From assembly GCA_001687465.1 (NCBI GenBank), contig LVLI01000305.1:155391-219390 (forward strand): 64,000 bases of DNA, in the 5' to 3' direction. Both the position numbers and the translations under genes were made by a program. This stretch comes from Halocafeteria seosinensis. Lineage: Eukaryota > Sar > Bigyra > Bicosoecida. This document shows positions 36,201 through 47,073 of the stretch, piece by piece (within the stretch, counting starts at the first letter, position 1; each line of letters opens with the position of its first letter). The notes beneath the pieces are model-generated. The model ran no database searches and was not told the origin of the DNA. It saw only the letters and a list, made by a program, of their open reading frames with translations.

Positions 36201-36364
36201 ACGCCGTGATGTGTATCAATTGTGATCTGGAATTCGCGGTAGCACAATGTCAGCAAGGTTGCGGAGAGATGTGCTACAAGTGCTGGGCAATATTCCATGT
36301 AGACACTAAAGATCCAGAAATGAAAACTCATGTGTGGAAGGACTTCGACGGAGGTGCCGTATAA
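33275..36364 (+). CDS. IQ-motif, coiled-coil, WW-like and zinc-finger protein (3 exons)
   Basis: Exons 33275-33889, 33957-34273 and 34345-36364 give 983 residues. After a Ser-rich N-terminus comes an alpha-helical domain (about 150-330), then several IQ-like calmodulin-binding helices (AIAVQSAWRGRRVRIAFFRA; AIEVQKLVRGVLARKAFMQR; IIQGFARIIIAKRKANKLRE). A long Lys/Glu coiled coil follows (LAEEKKRLETKQKMTTLAAE ...). Near the C-terminus are two WW-like modules (NHAFFWYQTETQRTTYEKP and WERHVYHNGLTYYFNPATHE) and a B-box-like zinc finger (CINCDLEF ... CGEMCYKCW ... H). The same order is found in the 20-exon gene at 54119-58256. Proteins of this plan often belong to cilia or the cytoskeleton; that role is inference. 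Confidence 0.82.
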
Positions 36365-36445
36365 GAATTTCATAGTAAGCCGAGTGGGGAATCGGGGACT
36401 AGACACATGAGTTTTCCAGGCGATGGTGTTCGTCGTTAAGCAGCT

Positions 36446-37536
36446 TTACAAAACACCCGGAATAATGGCAAATGAAGCCAAGGAGGACGTATCAACGTTT
36501 TCCTGGTACCAAGCATGGTTTTTCCTGGCGGTGCAAGACAAGTTCACTATCACCCAAACAAGATTCAGAGATAGAAGCCAATGACCTGCTCCAACTAGTA
36601 GCAGCCCCAAGTAAATGAGAATCTCTGCTGAATAATGGGGAGAAGATACCAAGGAAAAGCACCAGTGATCAGGAAACGTGTACTTGGAAACCGTTCGCAT
36701 TCTACCCGTCCTGAGTGAGGCCAAGTGACTGTGCAGTACAAACTGGAGACCGTTTCCCACCAGAAAACAAGCGATGCCGACTCCTCCGGAAGCAGGGTCC
36801 ACGTGAGGCCTTAGAACACTGACGACAAAGTTGGTACAGTTGCAGACAAAGTAGTAGGCCATCCCACCGAGGTAGACAAGTATTGTCATCCGCGAAGAAG
36901 AAAATTCGTGAACCAATAGACATTCGTAGAGCCGTCGCAAGCTGTGCAAAGCATACAGAGTCGTCAAGATACAGTTGTACCTGTTTACACAACAGTATTC
37001 AGAAATAGCCAGCGACATTACGCTGGATAACACGTAAAAGTGGGTAAACCAACTTTTCCTTACGGTCCATGCAGCCTGCAAACCATGATACCACATAGCG
37101 ACTGTACCACACAGCTCGTTCAGAAATAGCTCTTACTCGCTCGCGAGCGTCGTTTGCGGAGTCGTTAAAGGACTTATCATATCTCATAAAGGAAGGGATG
37201 AAATCGAATAGTATGAAGGTGGTGTAGAGGGCGATGGCCAACGTCCACGATAGCCCTAGGACATACTGTAGAAGCGAGAGCACATCCTTCTTGAGGAACT
37301 CTGCAGCGCACATAGGTCACTTGTAACCAAATAAGATACAGGTGAGTAAATATACTGTTCGTTGGGTATTGAGATGGTCGCTCGCTCGGATTACTAAGCT
37401 CTTGCTTTATGCAGTCGCGCAGGCGTGCTTCGGGCAAACGCGAATCATAGGATGAGGGTACAGGAATCGTACCTCCAGTTCCCTTTCTCCGAAGCAACGC
37501 ATCTAGAAAGGAACTAAGAACGAACCACACCCACAA
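36446..37536 (-). CDS. SRD5A3: Polyprenol reductase, SRD5A3-like (3 exons, start unresolved)
   Basis: ER membrane enzyme that makes dolichol from polyprenol for N-glycosylation. The last exon (37075-36446) carries family marks: VRKSWFTHFYV, LHSLRRLYECLLVHEFS, HYSAEILIYLGL and the C-terminal NLSCTARKNHAWYQE with IIPGVL. It is preceded by a 61-nt intron (37136-37076, GTAAGA donor) and an exon with a membrane helix (KKDVLSLLQYVLGLSWTLAI). A further short intron (GTATAT donor, CTGCAG acceptor, about 55 nt) appears to join this to an upstream frame that is open to 37536 (WVWFVLSSFLDALLRRKGTG). No ATG was found in that frame, so the start is probably in another upstream exon. Six or so hydrophobic segments fit the steroid 5-alpha-reductase fold. 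The stop lies 81 bp from that of the convergent IQ/WW gene. Confidence 0.83.
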
Positions 37537-38239
37537 TGAATGGCTGATTGTATGTATCTCTGCCTGAGCACTCAGTATTAGAAGATAGACTTCCTTCTAC
37601 CAAGCCGCCTTTTTTGGGACGCAGAGAAAGGGGGTTCCTTTCCACCCGAGACAAAACTCAGTGCGGTGAGACAGAAGATACTATCCTCTCTCGTGTCACC
37701 TGCTGCGTCTGTATATCTCGGGAACAGAAATGGATTCCTCCTGGTCAATGTTCGAATAAGTTTACGACCGGGGGCCAAGTTTCTCACAGCCCAGGTCAAG
37801 CTTTGCAATATTCGAGTGAAACAATGCCCTCATTAGAATAATAAGAAAGAAGCACCGTGATGTTGATGTAAGCTTATCTTCATCGCGAGCTCGGTAGGAC
37901 GACAGTGCTTCATGTACTTACCATGGACTGCCTCCATCATCTCATCGTTGCATTGCACCGAACAAGGACAAACGGGGTGGTAATCACACAAAAAATGGGT
38001 TTTATTATCCCCTCCTCGGCTGGTGTCACACTATCAAGACTGATCATGTTAAGGCACAGGCACTGCCGGTCTGGCAGCACCACTCGGTCGCTGGTGCCGC
38101 GGCCCGCAGTAGATTCTTCGGGCTCCTTTGGTGATTCCGTGGTGAACTGATCCGTGTGAAGGATACCGGTACACTGTGGGTAAAGCCCAGAGAGGAAGGA
38201 AATGTGTATTTCAGTAAAAAGAAAAACATGAAACAATTT
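37537..38239. other. Intergenic, possibly holds the first exon of the polyprenol reductase
   Basis: No supported gene; only overlapping short open frames. The missing start of the upstream end of the polyprenol reductase may lie here. Confidence 0.4.
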
Positions 38240-39805
38240 TTACATTGTCATGGCAGGCTCAATATTCTCTTTAGAAATCTCCTCATAGTACTGGTAGATA
38301 ATCGTGACTGCTAGTAAAGCTCCTGTACCTGTCCCTACTGCGCCCAGGAAATCCGCAAAGATAGTCAAGGCCCCAATACACATGCCACCGAAAGCAGCAG
38401 CGGTGGGAATGTAACGGTTTAATTCCGCCGTAATTGATTTCACTTCAGGTCGATGACCAACGATCATTAGCTCTTGGTCATGAAGCTGCTTGGCAACATC
38501 TTCAGCAGAAGATCCAGAAAATTGGATCCAATACTTCGAAAACATGGCACAAATGGATAAAATGAAAATCACGTAAAACAACGTGTGGAACGGGTCCTCT
38601 AAAACGTGCTGTACGGACTGAGGAGGAGACATATAGTACGCTAAACCACCAACTGGAATGCTTCCGCCGTTTTCAACATCTCTCCATCGCCCCAAAAGGC
38701 TAATGATAAAGTTTCCTTCAAAACGACGCCACAGCCATTGTGACAGGGAATATAAGTTAGACACAAGGGCCGTTTGTAAGATAATAGGCATGTTGGAGGT
38801 GTAGAAGAGCTTAATCGGATACGTCCTGGTAGTTGAGCCACGCATTTTTGCGCTCTTGATCGGAAGGTCAACTCGAAATCCCTGCGTTATACAACACAAA
38901 ACAAAACGAATCCAGTGAGAATATGTCGACAGTGGCGCCCTTTCCCTTCTACCAGAAACATACCTGGAAATATATCACAACCGAAAAGATGATGATAGTC
39001 GCCATTAAGTTAGTAACATTTGGCAAATCTTCCCGATAGAAGGCATCCTTCAGAGCCGCGAGTTTGTTGTCGTTCGTAATCAACTGATGAATCATGGCAA
39101 CAATTGCACCTTCGAACTGAGCACCTCGGCCTCGGTTCATCGTAGTTGGGCTTAGAGATTTCCAAATGATGGTTTCGCAAACGTTTGTTGCAATGAACAG
39201 TGAGATACCGCTACCAATGCCGTATCCTTTTTGCAGCAATTCGTCTAGAAGAATAACGACCAAGCCAGCAACGAACAACTGAATCAAGAGAAGAATTGCG
39301 CGAATAGCTCCTAAATCATTGACATCACCGAATGTACCAGAAACAATAAACACAACTGCTTGTCCGACAGTCATCAAGATTGCAAGCAGTTTTTGTGCAC
39401 CGTTGAATAGCGCCCTATCTCGAGGCAGGCGCTTGTCCACAGCGATGATTTTTGCACCATCCAGAACTTGCATTATCATTCCGGCAGTTACAATCGGAGA
39501 AATACCCAGTTCCATCAAAGTTCCCCTGCAAACGCAAGAATTCGGGAATGAAGTGGTTGCTACTTCCTTCTCATTTTCGTGTCAACCCTACCTGTTGGAA
39601 GCGAGGATGACTCGCAAGAGGTACAGGGGATCCGCAGATTTGCTCGGCTTGATCCCATAGAGAGGAAGCTGACTCATGACCAAAAATATCAACAGCGCAA
39701 TGATAGTGTTGAGCGCACGATTCTGGAAGCTGATCTGGCGAGGTGGCTTCTGCTTCACCTCCGGCAGAATCTTCGTCGCCGGCTCTACGATATCTAAGAG
39801 GCGCA
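38240..39805 (-). CDS. SEC61A: Sec61 alpha, protein-translocation channel (first tiny exon not found)
   Basis: Pore subunit of the ER translocon. Exons 39805-39592, 39525-38964 and 38881-38240 read [116 protein letters not shown] and the terminal tail [11 protein letters not shown]. That is nearly the whole 470-475-residue family length, so only the first two or three residues are missing. The exon at 39805 begins in phase 1 behind a good acceptor (ATTATGCAG), implying a very short upstream coding exon such as ATG plus one or a few bases. I did not find a convincing one before 40745. Ten membrane segments are expected. Confidence 0.95.
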
Positions 39806-40745
39806 CTGCATAATCAAGCCAAACCAAAAACCAACGTTGACCCAGATTTATTGCGTAATGTACTTGTCGAGTATCCCAATAAACAACAGACGACGGCCAC
39901 CCCCTATGCTTTTTGTCATTTCTAGATAGGGGGTGGTAAAGGGGAAGCCTGGACCCTTGGACGTTGGCCCCTTTACCGCGCCCTCACACTACACGGTGGA
40001 AAACTCCAATTTCCATACCCCGGAGGACAACAGCTGTTTCCCATCAAATTCCCATGGGAATATTTCACAAATAACACATGTGTTCCTTTTCTCCCATGTG
40101 TCAGCCATTGCACGTTCTACGTATTGACCGATCTTAAAGATCTGATTCCTTTTATCGTAGGTCTTCCCCTCTTGGTATATACAACCATGGCCACCACAAG
40201 GCAGAAGAGGTAGCACTTACTTTTGTCGGGAGTGTTTTGTTATCAGGCCTCAGAGGAAAAGGTGAACCCAAGCGTCTCTGTATATACGATACCAAAGCGC
40301 CAAAAAGTGAAGCAAACCACTAATTCAGTCACAGACGACGAACAAGGTCCCTTCAGCAACTCATCAATAGCACACAACGTACCTATCTATACAATGAATG
40401 AGGTCAATCGGTCGGTCACCTCACCTATACTTTCTCTGCGTACGGATATGCGCCGAAGGAAGACTAAATGTTCCGGGACTCCAGCCCGGAACGGGTTAAG
40501 TTCCGGGGCCCGGGCCGTCCGGGATCGAGGAATCGAGGTGGCTGCTGAGACACTACGAAGCTGACCCAGGTGTGACCTTTTCAGTATGTATGTATGTGGA
40601 AACAATTGTTCGTACGACTAGAGGCTGAATTGTATCCGTGCTTTGGGAGTGAAGGTATGCGGCTGTGTAATTGTGATGACGGAGTGGAACTTGTGGTTGC
40701 TACTAACACACCTACAACATTGAAACAAATGTGACATGACGAGTT
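39806..40745. other. Intergenic; must contain the Sec61 alpha start
   Basis: No clear coding region. A donor-like AAAAGTAAGTGC on the minus strand near 40222-40211 could end a 5' UTR exon of Sec61 alpha, but no in-phase ATG is attached to it. Confidence 0.4.
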
Positions 40746-43278
40746 TCACGCGTCAATGTCTAGTTCGTTTTCATCCGTCGCTGCAGCCGAAGCTTGCTTC
40801 TTGTTATCCGGCTCTTCGCTGTGATCAGATTCTTCAGCTTTACGCTTCGATCCAACTGATTGCTGCTGGCTATCGGCAGCACCGCCATTATGGGACGCAC
40901 CATCTCCTGACGCTGCGTTCATTTTACCCTTTTTCCACATTTGGGCCATCTGTAAAATCTTCATACTTCCAGCGGCTTTATTCTCTTCAGGGAAAACATA
41001 GTCATAATACTCTTCCCATCCTGCAGGAGTAACACCGTCAGAGGAATATACCTGACGTTTCCGCTTCACACGTTTGGGCATCTGGTCAGTGACTTCTTTG
41101 ACCCTATCAGAGTTGCCTGCTCCAAGAGACAATTCAAACTTTCGCCAAGATTCTAGTAACATTACACGCTGCTCTTTAAGGTCCAGGACCCAGTCATCAT
41201 TCGACTGTCCAGCAGAGCTTTGAGCGCTGACGGTGGACGGGGTAGCTTGGTTCCTCATTGCCTCATTTTCAGATTCGCTCTTGGCTGTCTTAATAGCTTG
41301 CTGGAAGTACTCGTTACCGCGGCGGTACACTTCTCGAGCAGCATCATTGTCTTCGACGTGATCTGCTTCAAAATTGGCATACGACGTCCACACCTTAACA
41401 TGCTTGCTTCGATCTAACAGTCTTTCATAAAGATTACGGACGCGTTTCCATTCCTGTTGCATTATCTCAAAGTCAATATAGTTCTTCCATAGAAGCTCAG
41501 GAACTTCAAGGGCCTCCTGACTAACACCAAGCTCATAGATAGCACGAGCTCGTTCTGTTTCTCCTACGGCGGACTCCAAATCGGCAAACTGCACATACAC
41601 CAATACATCATCATTGAAGCATACAATATAATTGGAACTGCTTACCGTAGTAAACACAACGTACCTTTGACCATGCGTGACTCTTTTGAGGAAAGATCTG
41701 TATGTACTTCTCGTAGAGTTTCCGACATCTGTCTATCTCGCCAAGTTGGTACTCTATATCAATATACTTCTTGATAACTTTTTCCCTTGGCGCTACAGCT
41801 AAGCTCTTGCCAAACACCCTACGGGCTAGCTGTAGATTTTTCCGACGAATTGCAAACTGAGCCGCGAGGATCCACACTTTACTAAATGTGAATTTTTCAT
41901 GGGGAATTACTTTGATCATCTGATCATATACTTGTTGACATCTTTCATAGTCTTTGGCATTTAACTCCTCATAAACGGCGTAGTTGATCCACAAGTATAT
42001 GTATCGCTTCCAATATCGCTTTTCTTCCACCGGCGGCAAATTCGCCACAGCGCGCTCATAGATCTCCCTGACACGGGTAGGGTTGTTACCGCCTTCCCCC
42101 TCTTCCAACCGTATATAGTCAAACCATGTATCATAGTTTAGAGGATCCTCAGAGATCGCTAGTTCATATTGTTCCCGTCGTTTGCGGACTACCACATCTT
42201 CAACATCTTCTCGTTCACCATGCTTCTTCTCGAACGCAACGTAAGCCTTATAAAGCTCACCAGAAGCATCATTCGGTAGAACATCGAGTCCCTGTTTGTA
42301 AATAGCACGCGCTCTTTCAAATTCTCGAGATCGTTCTTCGAAACTGGCAAAAGCAAGGAAAAGCTCCTCGTCTACGCCGTCGTCACCAAGTTCGTCAACT
42401 GCACGCTCGTACACTCGTCGCGCAAGAGCAAGTTGTCCTTGTCTCTCTTCCCACCTGCTGTATCGGAGAAATGCAGTTACGGTGCTGTGACAAGCAACAT
42501 AGCGCTCGTAGATTTTGCGTGCTCGCGCAACTTCCCCTTGCCTCATTTCTAGTTTTGCGTAGGAAAGCCAGGCCTGGTCATCTGGATGCCACTGCATCCA
42601 TCTTTCAAACACTTGCCTAGCATTGTTTATGTTCCCAACCATTTCCTCCATATAAGTATATTTGTACCAGAATTGATCAACGCGGGGTAACAATGTAACC
42701 ACTCTGTCGAAAACATTCCGAGCGCGGTTGATAAACTTGTTGCGCATTTCCATCTGCCAACCCATACACGAGCCCAAAACGTTACAATGCATACTTTCCA
42801 AAACCGATCACTTCTGCAATAACAACATACCTGCACATATTTGAGCCACGTCTTGGTTTCTGTGTAGTCCACGTTGAGAGCTCGTTCGTAGATGCTACGT
42901 GCTCGTTCAATTTCATACTGTGACTCTTCCCATTGGGCGTACTGGATGTATGTTCCCACATGACCACTTCGCATGCGAATTTTGTCTTCGAATTCCTTTC
43001 TTCGTTTCGTACGGAACTCTGCCAGCTCCTCTGTATCCATCACATGTTGCTGAGGAGGTTTAGCAGGTTGCTCCTGGTGGGCTCGCGCCTCCACCAGGAT
43101 CTGCTCTGCTGTCACTTGCACATCGGCGGCAGCACGATTCTTCACCTGTGAACCAAAGAAACAAAAGCGGTTCTTTTATACTTGCAAACAAGGTCCAGAT
43201 GAGATAAACAAGGGTCTTTGTGGATACCTTTGATTTTCGGCCAGCAAGGGCCTGTTGGTTCGCCTGCATGGGGTCCAT
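40746..43278 (-). CDS. CRNKL1: Crooked-neck/Clf1 HAT-repeat splicing factor (4 exons)
   Basis: Scaffold of the Prp19/NTC complex needed for spliceosome activation. Exons 43278-43228, 43145-42831, 42753-41665 and 41588-40746, all with phase-0 introns, give 765 residues. The N-terminus reads VKNRAAADVQVTAEQILVEA, as in the family. HAT repeats follow in series, for example RKEFEDKIRMRSGHVGTYIQ, WYKYTYMEEMVGNINNARQV, AWLSYAKLEMRQGEVARARK and YWKRYIYLWINYAVYEELNA, each with the W-x-x-Y/E and A-R-x-V/I-Y pattern. The last exon adds further repeats, then a Ser/Lys/Glu-rich tail with a bipartite basic cluster (PKRVKRKRQ). Length is close to the human and plant proteins. Confidence 0.95.
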
Positions 43279-43662
43279 TTTTGCTTTCTCCCTCTCCAAA
43301 GGGACAAATCTGCGTTCCACAAGATAGACAGCACACTATGGCTTATTTGCATGCACAAAACCTTCCCAAAACAGCGACAGTGACGCGCTTAAAAGCCTGC
43401 CTCTCTCTCTCTATGTCGAAACCCGGAGAAAAGTTTGTCGTCTTCTGATGATTTTGGTCGGCTGCAGCTGCGGAAGTTCAGTTACTGGATTATTCATTCA
43501 GTGCATACAACACGTATTGAGCAGAGTATCATTTAGTCACATTGACTTAGATCCAGTCTTCTGACGCCTGTACACGACGGTATTGTCTGGCTTACTCCAG
43601 AGGGAAATATATATTCCGAAGGCCTTGTGCGGTATATTAAGGGATATTATCCACCGTACGGT
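43279..43662. promoter_or_regulatory. Divergent promoter region, crooked neck / LRR gene
   Basis: 384 bp between the two divergent start codons; a CT-rich tract (CTCTCTCTCTC near 43402-43412) is the only notable feature. Positions of transcription starts cannot be told. Confidence 0.4.
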
Positions 43663-46096
43663 ATGTCCGGACCATTGGAACCAAAGGTTGAGTTTGAGAT
43701 CGCCAAGGCTATCCAGCGCATCCGCCAGAATGATACCGAATACTCTGATACAATGGGCGATCTCGCCAACAAACAGTTGGGAGACCAAGATGCCCGAGAT
43801 GTCGCCCAGGCTTTAGAGGAGAATATCACATTAACTGCAGTTGATTTATGGAACAATAAGATAACTGATTTGGGTGCACAATATTTGGCAGACGCTTTAC
43901 GCAAGAATGCAACGCTCACTAAGTTCCATTTAGGATGGAATGAAATTGGTGACACAGGTGCCCAGGCGATTGCAAATGCTTTGCGAGAGAACTCAACCCT
44001 CACTGACATTAGTCTGATTGGAAACCGCATTGGGGATGCCGGTGCTCAATCTTTGGCCGATGCTTTGTGTGTAAATTCAACGCTTACAGGGATCGGCTTA
44101 CGGAAGAATGAAATCGGGGACGCAGGTGCTCAATATTTTGCAGAGGCGCTTCGCGTTAATACAACTCTGTCTGGGATTGCTTTAGACAACAACCAAATCA
44201 CCGATATTGGGGCTCAATCCTTGATCGAAGCTTTGCGTGTGAATACGACAGTTACGCGTTTCGACATCGGAAGAAATCCTATCTGTGATGGGTCTCTAGA
44301 GGGAGGAATCCACAAGTTGGTGGTTACAAGAAACAGGGTACGAGATCGTGCTGCCTCTTTTATGCACCGCACCACTATCCTAAAGCTATCCTTGTACCGC
44401 AAATCTATTTTTTGCGTGCAGAAGAATCCGAGACGCGCCAGACGAGAAGCTGCAAAGTTCAGAAGATCGGCAGACAAAGCAAAGGCGACCGGCGTCGCAG
44501 GTCTAGCTACACCACCTGTTGCATCGCACTTGCCGCAGCACCAGAGCATCGTGCTCACAGAAGAAGAAGTTGAAGAACTTCGCACTCGCGTGCTGCCATT
44601 TACAGATGCGGCAGTTCACCGACATGAAATACCCACACTTTTGAAGCAAGAGGACGAAAGCAAAATTCTGCAGTATATTCACAGCGACGTCAAACTGCGC
44701 TCGTTTTATGGGTCACTAAATTCCATTGTATATGACTACTTTATCGCGGCCATGAGTATACGGACAGGGCAAGTCGCGTTGGACACAAGCAGCAAGAAGA
44801 AATCGATGGTCACCTCGTTGCTGAGTGCTTTATTGCAAGGTTTCCCTCTTGTAAGTCAGCTCAGCAGTGCCATGAACTCTGTGGTAAAAATGTTTGTTGG
44901 CTTGGACATTGCTCGCGCGATGGTAAATCTCTTGTCAGTGGCGCCCACACATACTGATATTATGCAATTAGTTGAGTACGTGACCAGAACAATCACACTT
45001 GCATTGAAGGACAAGATTTACGTACTGGATTCGCGGAAAGAACCAGGAGGAATTTGGCGGCAAATTCGAGACCGCATCATGGTAACTACTCCTAAGAACG
45101 TATACGAAGAAGAAGGGGCTATTTGTGGAATGGCGATCGTTAAACTATGCATGAAAGGTGACATAAGTAAAGATAGGTTCACGGCAGCGGATCTCTTAGT
45201 GGCATTGCAATATGATCGGGATGCAATCAGTAGTGCGTTGAGGAGGTATCGAGCTGAAGCCTTGAGCTCTGATGCAGTGGAAAAAGAATATTCCGATAAT
45301 GTAACGTTCGCTTACACTTCCTCGGACAAGTCCAAAGAAGGAGCTAGTGCACGACTCGACCACCTTGAGCGTGAAGTTCATTCTGCTGAAAAGGGAGTTA
45401 CCCTCGAGAGCCAGGAAGATATCAAGAGAGAAATTGAGGTTCTACGGATGGAGGTTCAAGGAGCGAAAATGGAGGCTACAACTGCGAAGAAAATTGCCGA
45501 GCAGAATCAAAAATCAAACCATCACGTCGATACTGGTGGTGGGAGTAGTGCGCAACAACAGTTGCCATCGCCAAATGCATTGCGAGGTAGTTCTTCCCGG
45601 GATGAAGTGGAACAACTGGAAGCTCGCATAGAAAAGCTTTCAGCCAGAATGAATGAAGTGTCGGAAACAGTAGCGGATAACAAGGAAGCTCGTGAAAAAC
45701 TGGAGAAAGAAGAGGATAGAAACCGGCGAAACGTGCCGTCCGTAAGCTCGCAAGGTAGGAGCTCTTCCGACTTATTCGAAGCATACGACTTTCCGTTCGA
45801 TTTAGCGGTTCGCACCGTAAAACACATTATTGATGAGCACATTGGGACTGACAAAAGTCACAGGTACTCTTGCTATCCGGCGATGTGTAGTCGCATATTT
45901 CAGAAGAAGGTATCAATTTCAAAGAGGTTAAAAGGGGAGTGTTGCGATAATCCGGCTACGCTCCAGGGAATCCAAATTCTAACTTTTTTTTAGGAACGAG
46001 GTGGCTTTGTCTAATGTAGACCTACGCCTCATTATTGAGAAATTCGAACAGGCGCTGTTTCATCAGCTGAAGCGTTCTGTGCATGAGCATGCTTAA
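43663..46096 (+). CDS. RNase-inhibitor-type LRR protein with coiled coil (3 exons)
   Basis: Exons 43663-44337, 44422-45863 and 45994-46096 give 739 residues. Six 28-residue leucine-rich repeats of the ribonuclease-inhibitor type occupy about residues 50-215 (NKITDLGAQYLADALRKNAT, NEIGDTGAQAIANALRENST, NRIGDAGAQSLADALCVNST ...). Then comes a helical region of unknown family (FYGSLNSIVYDYFIAAM; IARAMVNLLSVAPTHTD), a coiled coil (LEREVHSAEKGVTLESQEDI and EQLEARIEKLSARMNE) and a short terminal exon (NEVALSNVDLRLIIEKFEQA). There is no NACHT or other NTPase domain between. Related LRR proteins in protists and algae may act as scaffolds; the role is unknown. The last intron is 130 nt, AT-rich near its end with a T8 acceptor tract. 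Confidence 0.8.
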
Positions 46097-47073
46097 GGAG
46101 AATCCAAAGACCCTCCACCATTATGCCTTACTCTACAAACATAGGTTTGGTCGCTGAAAATGTTCGGTCCAGGAGTAGAGGTCAGCCCACTGGATTTGGA
46201 TTTACTGGTATATCGCTTCCAGTTGCACCCGAGATTAGCAACCCAGCATGATGTTCTCTCGCTGACAGAAGTTTCGGGAACTGATGATGGCCAAACCGTC
46301 TGCCAGGTTGATATGCCACAACATGAAGATGCTGGAGCGGTTTCGAGTAGAGTTGAATCCCTACATGGCTTTGCGTAGGACGTAGACTAGACTTCACTTG
46401 GTGTTGGACAATAGACAATGGAGTGCAGTGGGCCACAAGTTGGTGAATCATTCGGTCAATGGTATTTGTCAACCTCAACAGATCCTATCGCATTTTTTTC
46501 CGTGTCTTTGTCGGTAACAACGGACGGATTTCGATAGTGACTGGATTACTTCCATTCCAGAACCTTGCTCCGTTCGCTCAGCGCTCAGATTCTCAGAACT
46601 TCGCTGTGGCCAACTTCAACAGGGGAGCTGCCAAAAAAAAAAGCAGCTGAAGCCAGCGAGTCGAGTTCTATCCGAACACGTAGATGGCTTTGTTACAGGA
46701 AACATATATTGTACCAGGAATACATTCAAGCTCTAACGCTGTCACTGAACCCTTAGGTCTACTGTTATTTCAGGTATGTTCTGTGTGGCTACCAACATGG
46801 TTGGCGGGAAAAACCCTTCTGTGGTCGCTAAAGTCCGAGTCAAGGGGGACTGGCAGAGGGCTCGAAAACGACAAAAAAGGGAGCATCGGATATGCTGGAC
46901 CGGAGAAATTCATTACCACAGGTGTTCCCCGATTGTATACGCTGTCCCTCGCCCTTTTTGTGGCAAAGTCGGAACAAAGATCCATTTTCGTTGACTCTTC
47001 ACTGACCCCGGTATCTTTGCATTGCTTTCTCTGCAGTGACTATTTTGGCCCCTTGGAACCGAGAAAAAACACC
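46097..47073. other. Intergenic with dispersed repeat fragment
   Basis: Holds copy 2 of the repeat seen at 2870-3062 (see 46275-46380). An ATG at 46684 is in frame with the following enzyme, but the 130 codons between have no family similarity, so I place them in the 5' region. Confidence 0.5.
46275..46380 (+). repeat. Dispersed coding-like repeat fragment (copy 2)
   Basis: One plus-strand frame reads ELMMAKPSARLICHNMKMLE then RFRVELNPYMALRRT and a stop. It is homologous at DNA and protein level to the minus-strand fragment at 2870-3062 (KLITAKLSVTLMRHNVKMLE). The upstream frame is interrupted by stops. Confidence 0.5.

Noticed and set aside
46684-47073. N-terminal extension of the PLP enzyme from ATG 46684
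   Set aside because: About 130 codons with no family similarity and no transit-peptide pattern; the ATG at 47074 has a better context and gives the normal length.
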